Shown: positions 53,249 to 60,715 of the stretch, in pieces
Position numbering within the stretch: the stretch's first letter is position 1
Layout: each line of letters begins with the position of its first letter
Assembly (NCBI RefSeq): GCF_020905345.1
Contig: NZ_JAJJMO010000001.1
Span: 1,860,001 to 1,924,000, forward strand
Length of the DNA: 64,000 nucleotides
Reading direction: 5' to 3'
Origin: Flavobacterium pisciphilum
GTDB lineage: Bacteria > Bacteroidota > Bacteroidia > Flavobacteriales > Flavobacteriaceae
Made by a program: the position numbers and the translations under genes
The notes under the pieces: model-generated
Told to the model about the DNA's origin: nothing
Databases searched by the model: none
What the model saw: the letters and a program-made list of their open reading frames with translations, nothing else

Positions 53249-53758
53249 AAGCTCAAGAATATCAGAAACCGTTTCGTCTATTGTCTTCTCGTCAACACTC
53301 ACCTTATACTTGGCTTGATTGTAATAGTAACTTCTCTCAAAAAGATGTGTAGCTATAAACTCTCTCATCTCTTCCTCATTTTTATCAGCAATAAGTGGGC
53401 GTTTACTCTTATTATAAAGTAAGCGTCCATATAATGTATCAATAGATGCTTTTAAATAAATAGAAATCACACCTTCATTATTCAATAATTCATGATTATT
53501 AGCATAACAAGGTGTCCCCCCTCCTAAACCTATAATGATTTTTTCAGGCGATTGAAGCAATTCTAAGAATGTTTCATGCTCTAATTTCCTAAAATATATC
53601 TCTCCATGCTTATCGAAAATCTCATTTATGGTTAAATTAACCTTATTTTCGATGCATTGATCCAAATCTAAAAATGGAATTTCTGTAATTTTTGATAAAT
53701 TTTGGGCAATTGTTGACTTACCGCAACCCATATACCCCAATAACACAATTTTTTTCAT
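53240..53758 (-). CDS. aroK: Shikimate kinase
   Basis: 172 residues. Walker A GYMGCGKST, shikimate-binding DLDQCIE, FRKLEHE and GLGGGTPC, and the lid RPLIAD. It phosphorylates shikimate in the aromatic amino acid pathway. It overlaps the PRTase gene tail-to-tail. Confidence 0.95.
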   Translation of the reverse strand: MKKIVLLGYMGCGKSTIAQNLSKITEIPFLDLDQCIENKVNLTINEIFDKHGEIYFRKLEHETFLELLQSPEKIIIGLGGGTPCYANNHELLNNEGVISIYLKASIDTLYGRLLYNKSKRPLIADKNEEEMREFIATHLFERSYYYNQAKYKVSVDEKTIDETVSDILELLA

Positions 53759-53829
53759 ACTAATAAAACCTTATAAACTAAGACATTGGATTTTTTTCCA
53801 AAAAAAAGACAAATTTATAACAAAAATGC

Positions 53830-53861
53830 TTGGAAACTTCGAAAATAACTCCTTATATTTG
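53830..53861 (+). promoter_or_regulatory. Promoter of the tRNA-Lys array
   Basis: TTG (53830-53832), 21 bp, TATATTTG (53854-53861), then CACCCGC, 25 bp before the first tRNA. The CACCCGC block is the same as that after the rRNA promoter -7 elements. Confidence 0.85.
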
Positions 53862-53885
53862 CACCCGCATTCAAGGAAAGAATAT

Positions 53886-53958
53886 GACTCGATAGCTCAG
53901 TTGGTAGAGCACATCACTTTTAATGATGGGGTCCTGGGTTCGAGCCCCAGTCGGGTCA
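53886..53958 (+). tRNA. tRNA-Lys(UUU), copy 1
   Basis: Acceptor GACTCGA/TCGGGTC, anticodon stem CATCA/TGATG with loop CTTTTAA (anticodon TTT), T-loop GGTTCGAGCC. CCA not fully encoded (A then CA). Confidence 0.97.
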
Positions 53959-53998
53959 CAAAATTTGTGATTAAACAAAATACTTTCTTTGATAGCAA

Positions 53999-54071
53999 GA
54001 CTCGATAGCTCAGTTGGTAGAGCACATCACTTTTAATGATGGGGTCCTGGGTTCGAGCCCCAGTCGGGTCA
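53999..54071 (+). tRNA. tRNA-Lys(UUU), copy 2
   Basis: Identical to copy 1; starts 113 bp after it. Confidence 0.97.
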
Positions 54072-54075
54072 CAAG

Positions 54076-54110
54076 AAGGTCGAGTATTCACTTACTTGAC
54101 CTTTTTTTTT
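54076..54110 (+). terminator. Terminator-like hairpin inside the tRNA array
   Basis: AAGGTCGAGTA / TACTTGACCTT with a 6-base loop and nine T. The T-run directly touches the first base of tRNA-Leu. Confidence 0.75.
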
Positions 54111-54193
54111 GGCCACGTGGAGAAACGGTAGACTTGCCATCTTGAGGGGGTGGTGCTCGTAAGGGCGTGTGGGTTCAAATCCCACCGTGGTCA
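54111..54193 (+). tRNA. tRNA-Leu(GAG)
   Basis: 83 nt, class II with a long variable arm (TGCTCGTAAGGGCG). Acceptor GGCCACG/CGTGGTC; anticodon stem CCATC/GGTGG with loop TTGAGGG (anticodon GAG). It sits between Lys copies 2 and 3. Confidence 0.93.
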
Positions 54194-54233
54194 CAAATTT
54201 GTGATCAAACATAATATTTCATTGATAATTAAT

Positions 54234-54306
54234 GACTCGATAGCTCAGTTGGTAGAGCACATCACTTTTAATGATGGGGTCCTGGGTTCGAGCCCCAGTC
54301 GGGTCA
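54234..54306 (+). tRNA. tRNA-Lys(UUU), copy 3
   Basis: Identical to copy 1. Confidence 0.97.
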
Positions 54307-54347
54307 CAAATTTTGTGGCAAAACAAAAAGATTACATTAACAACAAT

Positions 54348-54420
54348 GACTCGATAGCTCAGTTGGTAGAGCACATCACTTTTAATGATGGGGTCCTGGG
54401 TTCGAGCCCCAGTCGGGTCA
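54348..54420 (+). tRNA. tRNA-Lys(UUU), copy 4
   Basis: Identical to copy 1; starts 114 bp after copy 3. Confidence 0.97.
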
Positions 54421-54462
54421 CAAATTTTGTGGCAAAACAAAAAAGATTACATTAATAACAAT

Positions 54463-54535
54463 GACTCGATAGCTCAGTTGGTAGAGCACATCACTTTTAA
54501 TGATGGGGTCCTGGGTTCGAGCCCCAGTCGGGTCA
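54463..54535 (+). tRNA. tRNA-Lys(UUU), copy 5
   Basis: Identical to copy 1; starts 115 bp after copy 4, and its spacer closely matches the preceding one. Confidence 0.97.
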
Positions 54536-54576
54536 CAAATTTTGTGACAAAATAAAAATACTTCATTGACAACAAT

Positions 54577-54649
54577 GACTCGATAGCTCAGTTGGTAGAG
54601 CACATCACTTTTAATGATGGGGTCCTGGGTTCGAGCCCCAGTCGGGTCA
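54577..54649 (+). tRNA. tRNA-Lys(UUU), copy 6
   Basis: Identical to copy 1; last of the array, followed directly by a terminator. Confidence 0.97.
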
Positions 54650-54650
54650 C

Positions 54651-54689
54651 AAAAGGTCAAGTAATTAATTTACTTGACCTTTTTTTTTG
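54651..54689 (+). terminator. Terminator of the tRNA array
   Basis: AAAAGGTCAAGTAA / TTACTTGACC-TTTT with T-run. It is nearly the same sequence as the internal hairpin at 54076-54110. Confidence 0.88.
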
Positions 54690-54858
54690 AGCCATACAGA
54701 AATAAAAGTCTAACCATCTTATAGAAACAAACCCCATTATAATCACAGTTTCAGCAAATAGCCAAAAATAAAGCTCCAATGCTAATATTTCATTTTTTAG
54801 CTATAATAAACAATCCCAAAACCCGTTAAACAATCTAAACCTACTAATTAATTTTTAT

Positions 54859-55359
54859 ATGAAACAATCATTACTTATTCTATTATTCTTAGCAACAAGC
54901 GTTAGCTGGAGCCAATCTGGATCTGATTATTTTGATCAAGCCCTAAGAAAAGCTGAAAACGGAAACACCAAAGGTGCTATAGCAGATTACACCAAAGCCA
55001 TTAAATTAAAAGCAAACTTTACCGAAGCCTACCAAAACAGAGGTGTTGCCAAACTAAAGCTAAATGACACTAAAGGAGCTCTTGCCGACTTTAACAAAAC
55101 AATTGAATTAGACCCAATGAACGCTGATGCCTTCACTGGAAGAGCAAATGTAAATTACAAATTAAAAGACTTTCAAGCGGCTATTAAGGATTGTACTTCA
55201 TCAATTGCATTAAATCCTAAAGACTATATTGCCTATAACCTAAGAGGTACTTGTTACACTCAAGTTCAAGACAAGAAAAACGCCTGTAAAGATTTCACTA
55301 AAGCAATAGAATTAGGTAGTCAAAGCGCTAGCAAAAACAAAGCTACTTTCTGTAAATAA
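54859..55359 (+). CDS. Secreted TPR protein
   Basis: 166 residues with a signal peptide (cleavage near SWSQ) and three to four tetratricopeptide repeats (for example KGAIADYTKAIKLKANFTEA and AIKDCTSSIALNPKDYIAYN). Two Cys near the end (TCYTQVQDKKNACKDF) sit in the last repeat. It is probably a periplasmic protein-interaction module; no partner is evident. Monocistronic. Confidence 0.85.
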   Translation: MKQSLLILLFLATSVSWSQSGSDYFDQALRKAENGNTKGAIADYTKAIKLKANFTEAYQNRGVAKLKLNDTKGALADFNKTIELDPMNADAFTGRANVNYKLKDFQAAIKDCTSSIALNPKDYIAYNLRGTCYTQVQDKKNACKDFTKAIELGSQSASKNKATFCK

Positions 55360-55367
55360 AAATCATA

Positions 55368-55418
55368 AAAAAAGCACCCAACCTTTCTTTTCACAAAGCA
55401 AGAGTTGGGTGCTTTTTT
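55368..55418 (+). terminator. Terminator after the TPR gene
   Basis: AAAAAAGCACCCAAC / GTTGGGTGCTTTTTT with a 21-base loop. Confidence 0.85.
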
Positions 55419-55435
55419 GTATTCTAACTTATGCT

Positions 55436-55443
55436 TATATTTG
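55436..55443 (+). promoter_or_regulatory. -7 element before the Kir channel gene
   Basis: TATATTTG 57 bp before the ATG; a TTTG at 55416-55419 is 16 bp away, slightly shorter than usual and inside the preceding terminator. Confidence 0.4.
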
Positions 55444-55499
55444 ATAGGATATTCAACCAATCAAACTGACTTAGTCTAAAACTTATTCGATATACATAT

Positions 55500-56462
55500 A
55501 TGTCAATCCTAAAAAAGATAAACACCAAAGCCGAAACCGATAAGAACTCTGGTTTTGGAACTAACTCTAATAGTTACGGAGGACGTTTTGTAAATAAGGA
55601 TGGTACTCCAAATATTGAAAAAAGAGGAATGCATTTGTTACGCCGCATTAGCTGGTACCATACCATGATTGATATGCCAACATGGAAATTCATGCTTATT
55701 TTATTCTCTTTTTACATTGCTCTCAATTTCATTTTTGCAGTTGCTTATTATATAATTGGCATCGAACATCTAGACGGAATTGTTTCCTCTCAAAGCGAAT
55801 GGGCAAAATTTGGACAGGCTTACTTTTTTAGCGCACAAACCTTCACAACTGTAGGTTACGGACACATTAGCCCAACTGGATTCATAACAAGCTCTCTATC
55901 GGCAGCTGAAGCTTTAATAGGTCTATTGAGCTTTGCAATCGCAACCGGACTATTTTTCGGAAGATTCAGCAAACCAACTGCATTTCTTAAATTCTCACAT
56001 AATGCTTTAATTAGTCCTTACGGGGAAGGTAAAGCTTTGATGATTCGTCTTGTTCCTTTTAAAAATACCAATTTCACTGATGCGGAAGCAAAAATCACCT
56101 TAGGAATGAGTATTGAAGAAAACGGTATAATGACTAATAAATTCTATTCTTTAGAATTAGAATTAAGTAGAATAAACGCACTCACCCTAAGCTGGACATT
56201 AGTACACCCTATAACAGAAAAAAGTCCGCTGTATAAATTCACAAAGGAAGACTTCGCCTCTACACACGGAGAAATTCTGGTATTCATTAAAACTTTTGAT
56301 GATATGTATAGTAATACTGTAGCAGCAAGAACTTCATATACCTTTAAAGAAGTGTTACACGGAGCTAAATTCGACACCATGTACAATCGAAATAATGACA
56401 ACACCAAAACAGTATTACATCTAGATAAACTCAACTCCTATCAGGTTGTCAATCTTGAATAA
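55500..56462 (+). CDS. Inward-rectifier-type potassium channel (KirBac-like)
   Basis: 320 residues. A slide helix and two membrane helices (about 60-82 and 130-152) flank the pore loop with the selectivity filter TTVGYGHISP (about 117-126). The C-terminal half (about 160-300) is the cytoplasmic immunoglobulin-like Kir domain (LMIRLVPFKNTNFTDAEAKI; TLSWTLVHPITEKSPLY). It should conduct K+ across the inner membrane as a tetramer. Confidence 0.93.
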   Translation: MSILKKINTKAETDKNSGFGTNSNSYGGRFVNKDGTPNIEKRGMHLLRRISWYHTMIDMPTWKFMLILFSFYIALNFIFAVAYYIIGIEHLDGIVSSQSEWAKFGQAYFFSAQTFTTVGYGHISPTGFITSSLSAAEALIGLLSFAIATGLFFGRFSKPTAFLKFSHNALISPYGEGKALMIRLVPFKNTNFTDAEAKITLGMSIEENGIMTNKFYSLELELSRINALTLSWTLVHPITEKSPLYKFTKEDFASTHGEILVFIKTFDDMYSNTVAARTSYTFKEVLHGAKFDTMYNRNNDNTKTVLHLDKLNSYQVVNLE

Positions 56463-56511
56463 ACCAAAATTGATAAATCTCTTATTTTAAGTATATCTAT
56501 AGAAATTAAGT

Positions 56512-56548
56512 TACATTTGTTTATCAAATATCAATTAATGATAAACAA
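56512..56548 (+). promoter_or_regulatory. Candidate CarH-type operator over the merR promoter
   Basis: -7 element TACATTTG (56512-56519) overlapped by TTGTTTA (56517-56523), then 18 bp, then TAAACAA (56542-56548). The right half-site lies just inside the coding start. The same TTGTTTA-N18-TAAACAA pattern occurs at 57443-57474. Confidence 0.62.
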
Positions 56549-57437
56549 TATAAAAAGTGTTTTTAGCATAAAAGACCTTGAAAACCTTTCAGGGATTAAA
56601 GCTCATACTATTCGTATTTGGGAAAAGAGATACAATATCCTTGAACCTATGCGTACAGACACTAACATTCGCCTGTATGATTTAGCTAGCTTACAAAAAC
56701 TATTAAATATTACATTACTGCATGAATATGGATATAAAATCTCGAAGATAGCAACCTATTCACAAGAAAAAATCCCACAATTAGTAAGAGAAATTATCTC
56801 TAACAAAAATGCAAAAAATCATGCCATTAGCTCTTTCAAAATGGCAATGATGAATTTTGACCAAGAATCATTCTCTCATACATTCAATTGGCTCTCTTCT
56901 GAAAAATCATTTAAAGAAGTTTTCCAACAAGTATTTATTCCGCTCTTAAATGAACTAGGCCTATTATGGCAATCTGAAACCATATCTCCAGCTCATGAAC
57001 ATTTTATGAGCAACCTCATAAAACAAAAACTACACATAAATACCGAAAAGCTCCAAGTTCAAAAACCAACAAAAACCGATAGAATATATGTACTTGCATT
57101 ACCAATGAATGAAATTCATGAACTTGGGTTAATGTACATACAATACGAAATACTTCTTCAGGGCTATAAAACGATTTATTTAGGAGAAAGTATGCCTATA
57201 GAAAATCTAAAAGAACTTAACAATCATTTTGACAATATCACTTTTGTTTCTTATCTCACTATCCAACCAGACCGTAGTACCGTCAACCAATATGTAAGCT
57301 GTATGTGCTCCGAACTACTAAATAACTCCAACGAAATATGGCTGATTGGTAAAATGGTCGAACACATTCAAACAGATAATTTAAATCAAAGAGTACACAT
57401 TTTTAACTCCATCGAAGAATTAGTGATGCAGATATAA
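56538..57437 (+). CDS. CarH-like MerR-family regulator with B12-binding domain
   Basis: 299 residues from the ATG at 56538; a TTG seven codons earlier lies within the -7 element and would not be transcribed. The N-terminal MerR helix-turn-helix has FSIKDLENLSGIKAHTIRIW then EKRYNILEP. The next region has W-x9-EH (WQSETISPAHEH, about residue 143), and the C-terminal domain has ExHxxG in NEIHELGL (about residue 192). Both motifs are those of CarH/LitR photoreceptors, which bind adenosylcobalamin, repress carotenoid genes in the dark and release DNA in light. It is followed by the carotenoid genes. Confidence 0.9.
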   Translation: MINNIKSVFSIKDLENLSGIKAHTIRIWEKRYNILEPMRTDTNIRLYDLASLQKLLNITLLHEYGYKISKIATYSQEKIPQLVREIISNKNAKNHAISSFKMAMMNFDQESFSHTFNWLSSEKSFKEVFQQVFIPLLNELGLLWQSETISPAHEHFMSNLIKQKLHINTEKLQVQKPTKTDRIYVLALPMNEIHELGLMYIQYEILLQGYKTIYLGESMPIENLKELNNHFDNITFVSYLTIQPDRSTVNQYVSCMCSELLNNSNEIWLIGKMVEHIQTDNLNQRVHIFNSIEELVMQI

Positions 57438-57442
57438 TTATT

Positions 57443-57474
57443 TTGTTTAATATTTTTGTAGATTTGTTAAACAA
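57443..57474 (+). promoter_or_regulatory. Candidate CarH-type operator over the crtI promoter
   Basis: TTGTTTA (57443-57449), 18 bp containing the -7 element TAGATTTG (57459-57466), then TAAACAA (57468-57474), directly before the crtI ATG. With the extra T/A the arms are 9 bp (TTTGTTTAA / TTAAACAAA). No TTG at the right -33 distance. Confidence 0.65.
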
Positions 57475-58941
57475 ATGAAAAAAACAATCTCAATTATTGG
57501 CTCTGGTTTTTCGGCTTTATCCGCTTCGTGCTATCTAGCCAAGCATGGCTATGACGTAACTATTTACGAAAAAAATGCATCTATAGGCGGTAGAGCCAGA
57601 CAATTAAAAAGTAATGGCTTCACATTTGATATGGGACCAAGCTGGTATTGGATGCCCGATGTATTCGAAAATTTCTTTAATGATTTTGACAAAAAAACGA
57701 GTGATTACTATGAGTTAATAAAACTCAATCCTGCATATCGTGTGTATTTTGGGGTTAATGAATTTATTACCATCACTGATAATTTAAAAGAGATTGCCTC
57801 AACTTTTGAATCTATCGAGAAAGGGAGTGGCAAAAAACTTGTTGCCTATATATCGAAAGCGAAAAGTAATTATGATATTGCCATAAAAAAGTTAGTATAT
57901 CGCCCAGGCATTTCTGCATTAGAATTGATAACTCTTGAGACCACACAAAAATTAAATCAGTTTTTTGGAACGGTCAGTAAAGATATTCGCAAAAAATTTA
58001 AAGATAAGAGACTGATTCAAATTCTTGAATTTCCCGTTTTATTCCTTGGCGCAAAACCAACCAATACTCCTTCTTTCTATAATTTCATGAATTATGCCGA
58101 TTTCGGATTAGGAACTTGGCATCCTAAAACTGGAATGTATGATGTAGTCCTTGGTATTGAAAGTCTAGCAAAAGAACTCGGAGTAACTTTTAAAACCAAC
58201 TCTAACATTGATAAAATCATAGTCAAGAATAATACTGCAACTGCATTAATTGTTAATGACGAAATTATTACTTCGGATATAATCCTAAGTGGTGCTGATT
58301 ACCAACATACTGAAACTTTATTAGACAAAGAGCATAGAGCCTATTCTGATTCTTATTGGGAAAGTCGCATTTTTGCTCCATCTTCTCTCCTATTTTATAT
58401 AGGGTTCAACAAAAAAATACAAACCATTTCTCATCATACTTTATTCTTTGATGTTGATTTTAATCAACATGCTATAGATATATATGATGACCCTAAATGG
58501 CCCGAAGCCCCTTTATTTTATGCAAATTTCCCATCAGTAACAGATAGAACAGCTGCACCTGAGGGAATGGAAAGTGGTTTTTTTCTTATTCCACTTGCTC
58601 TAGGAATTGAAGATACAGAAGCACTTCGAGAAGAATATTTCGATAAAATAATTACTCGCTTTGAAACTGTAACGCAACAATCTATTAAAAATAATATTAT
58701 ATTTAAGAAGTCTTTTTGCAAAAATGACTTTATCGAAGATTACAATGCCTATAAAGGAAATGCATACGGAATGGCTAATACCTTATTACAAACTGCATTT
58801 TTAAGACCTAAACTAAAAAGCAAAAAAGTAAAAAACTTATACTTTACTGGACAACTAACTGTTCCTGGACCTGGCGTCCCTCCTGCTTTAATATCAGGAA
58901 AACTAGTATCTGAATTAATATACAAATCCTTTTCATCATAA
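57475..58941 (+). CDS. crtI: Phytoene desaturase (CrtI family)
   Basis: 488 residues. The N-terminal FAD/NAD-binding fold has ISIIGSGFSALSASCYLAKH (GxGxxxA) and YEKNASIGGRA; the C-terminal LYFTGQLTVPGPGVPPALIS is the CrtI signature. It makes lycopene from phytoene at the membrane. It starts inside the proposed operator region, and crtB follows after 4 bp. Confidence 0.95.
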   Translation: MKKTISIIGSGFSALSASCYLAKHGYDVTIYEKNASIGGRARQLKSNGFTFDMGPSWYWMPDVFENFFNDFDKKTSDYYELIKLNPAYRVYFGVNEFITITDNLKEIASTFESIEKGSGKKLVAYISKAKSNYDIAIKKLVYRPGISALELITLETTQKLNQFFGTVSKDIRKKFKDKRLIQILEFPVLFLGAKPTNTPSFYNFMNYADFGLGTWHPKTGMYDVVLGIESLAKELGVTFKTNSNIDKIIVKNNTATALIVNDEIITSDIILSGADYQHTETLLDKEHRAYSDSYWESRIFAPSSLLFYIGFNKKIQTISHHTLFFDVDFNQHAIDIYDDPKWPEAPLFYANFPSVTDRTAAPEGMESGFFLIPLALGIEDTEALREEYFDKIITRFETVTQQSIKNNIIFKKSFCKNDFIEDYNAYKGNAYGMANTLLQTAFLRPKLKSKKVKNLYFTGQLTVPGPGVPPALISGKLVSELIYKSFSS

Positions 58942-58945
58942 AAAT

Positions 58946-59782
58946 ATGAAACAGTTATTTGATAATGTCTCGTTTAAATGTAGTAAACTAGTAACCAAAA
59001 GTTATAGTACATCTTTTTCTATGGCAGTATATATGCTTGCCCCAAGCATAAGAGATGCAATTTATAGTATCTATGGTTTTGTACGTTTTGCAGATGAAAT
59101 TGTAGATTCCTTTCATGGATTTGATAAAAAAAATCTAATAGATGATTTTGAAAAAGAATACTATAAAGCAACTGCTACTGGTATAAGCCTTAATCCTATT
59201 TTAAATTCTTTTCAGCAAACCGTAAAACAATATAATATCACTGATGATTTAATTCAGTCTTTTTTAAAAAGCATGAAATTAGATTTAATCAAATCAGACT
59301 ATAATAAGGAAGAAATAGAAGATTATATATATGGCTCAGCCGATGTTGTAGGCTTAATGTGTCTTAAAGTTTTTGTTTCTGGTAATGATTCAAAATACGA
59401 AAAGCTTAAAATGGAGGCTATGCGATTAGGTTCAGCATTCCAAAAAGTAAATTTTTTACGAGACTTAAAAGATGATAATCTCATTTTAAATAGAAATTAT
59501 TTTCCGGGGATTGATTTGAACTCATTCGATGAAATTGCCAAAAACAAAATTATAAAAGAGATTGAAGAAGATTTTAAAATAGCCTATCAAGGAATTATAA
59601 AACTTCCCGTCGAAGCTAAGTTTGGAGTATATACAGCTTACATATATTATAAAAAGCTTTTAAAGAAACTAGAAAACACTCCTTGCCATGAGATAGGTAA
59701 TGAAAGAATTCGAGTTTCAAATTATTCTAAAGCTGGATTACTAGCCAAATCTTTTGTTTCTTACAAACTAAGAATGGTATAA
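58946..59782 (+). CDS. crtB: Phytoene synthase
   Basis: 278 residues of the squalene/phytoene synthase family, joining two geranylgeranyl-PP. Asp-rich motifs are DEIVDSF (about 49-53) and LRDLKDD (about 171-177), which bind Mg-diphosphate; SYSTSFSMAVYML precedes the first. It is the second gene in the carotenoid operon. Confidence 0.95.
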   Translation: MKQLFDNVSFKCSKLVTKSYSTSFSMAVYMLAPSIRDAIYSIYGFVRFADEIVDSFHGFDKKNLIDDFEKEYYKATATGISLNPILNSFQQTVKQYNITDDLIQSFLKSMKLDLIKSDYNKEEIEDYIYGSADVVGLMCLKVFVSGNDSKYEKLKMEAMRLGSAFQKVNFLRDLKDDNLILNRNYFPGIDLNSFDEIAKNKIIKEIEEDFKIAYQGIIKLPVEAKFGVYTAYIYYKKLLKKLENTPCHEIGNERIRVSNYSKAGLLAKSFVSYKLRMV

Positions 59783-59803
59783 TTACAAACAAAAAACACA
59801 ACA

Positions 59804-60244
59804 ATGATTTCTTTTTTAATTTTTATAGGCGTGTTTCTCTTTATGGAATGTGTCACTTGGTGTACTCATAAATTTGTCATGCATGGTTTTATGTGGTATT
59901 TTCATTCTGATCATCATCAACCCAAATACACAAATGTATTTGAGCGAAACGATATTTTCTTTGTGATTTTTGCAATCCCAAGTATTTTACTGTTTTATTT
60001 TGGAACTATAGATGGCATCAATTATTTATTTTTTATTGGTTTGGGATTAACCTTTTATGGGTTTTGTTATTTTATGATTCATGACGTATTGATACATCAA
60101 CGCTTTAAATGGTTCAAAAACACCAAAAACAAATACCTTATCGGATTAAGAAAAGCACATAAAGCGCATCATAAACATTTAGGTAAGGAACATGGAGAGT
60201 GCTTTGGAATGTTGTTTGTGCCATTCAAATACTATAAAATATAA
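59804..60244 (+). CDS. crtZ: Beta-carotene hydroxylase
   Basis: 146 residues with about four membrane helices and the His clusters of the non-haem di-iron fatty-acid-hydroxylase superfamily: CTHKFVMHG, FHSDHH, HDVLIHQR and HKAHHKHLGKEHGECFGML. It adds 3-hydroxyl groups to beta-ionone rings, leading to zeaxanthin. No lycopene cyclase (crtY) is in the window, so the ring-forming step must be encoded elsewhere. Confidence 0.93.
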   Translation: MISFLIFIGVFLFMECVTWCTHKFVMHGFMWYFHSDHHQPKYTNVFERNDIFFVIFAIPSILLFYFGTIDGINYLFFIGLGLTFYGFCYFMIHDVLIHQRFKWFKNTKNKYLIGLRKAHKAHHKHLGKEHGECFGMLFVPFKYYKI

Positions 60245-60253
60245 TAGAAAGTC

Positions 60254-60715
60254 ATGAAAGTATATAAAAAAGAATCAGTTCAACATATCAATGCTAGCTT
60301 AGAAGAATGCTGGACTTTTTTTTCTAACCCGAAGAACTTACAAGTAATAACTCCTAAGTCTATGGGTTTTGAGGTTACTGATTATGATAATAAATTAATG
60401 TATCCAGGACAAATCATTCAATATAAAATTACTCCTCTTTTAGGAATTAAGTTAAACTGGATGACTGAAATAACAATAGTAAAAGAAAACAATTACTTTA
60501 TAGATGAGCAACGTTTTGGGCCTTACACCTTATGGCATCATAAACATTTCTTTGAGGCTACTGCCAATGGAACCAAAATGACTGATGTAGTACATTATGC
60601 ACTACCGTTAGGTTTTATAGGTCGAATCATGAATGCTCTTATTGTAAAAAATGAATTGAAAATGATTTTCGGATACCGTCATAAAAAGATAGAAGAACTT
60701 TTTAATACTAAATAA
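60254..60715 (+). CDS. SRPBCC-family protein
   Basis: 153 residues of START/SRPBCC fold (VQHINASLEECWTFFSNPKN; FEVTDYDNKLMYPGQII; DEQRFGPYTLWHHKHFFEAT). Such genes often accompany photolyase or carotenoid genes, and a role in binding a hydrophobic ligand is plausible but not shown. Its stop shares one base with the photolyase start (TAATG), so translation is coupled. Confidence 0.85.
   Translation: MKVYKKESVQHINASLEECWTFFSNPKNLQVITPKSMGFEVTDYDNKLMYPGQIIQYKITPLLGIKLNWMTEITIVKENNYFIDEQRFGPYTLWHHKHFFEATANGTKMTDVVHYALPLGFIGRIMNALIVKNELKMIFGYRHKKIEELFNTK

Noticed and set aside
53886..54649. CRISPR-like regular repeat spacing
   Set aside because: The repeats are 73-nt tRNA-Lys genes with complete cloverleaf features, and the spacers are similar to each other rather than unique.
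53897..54660. Repeated minus-strand peptides (CDPTGARTQDP... ) across the tRNA array
   Set aside because: They are translations of the antisense of tRNA-Lys genes, a well-known source of false gene calls.
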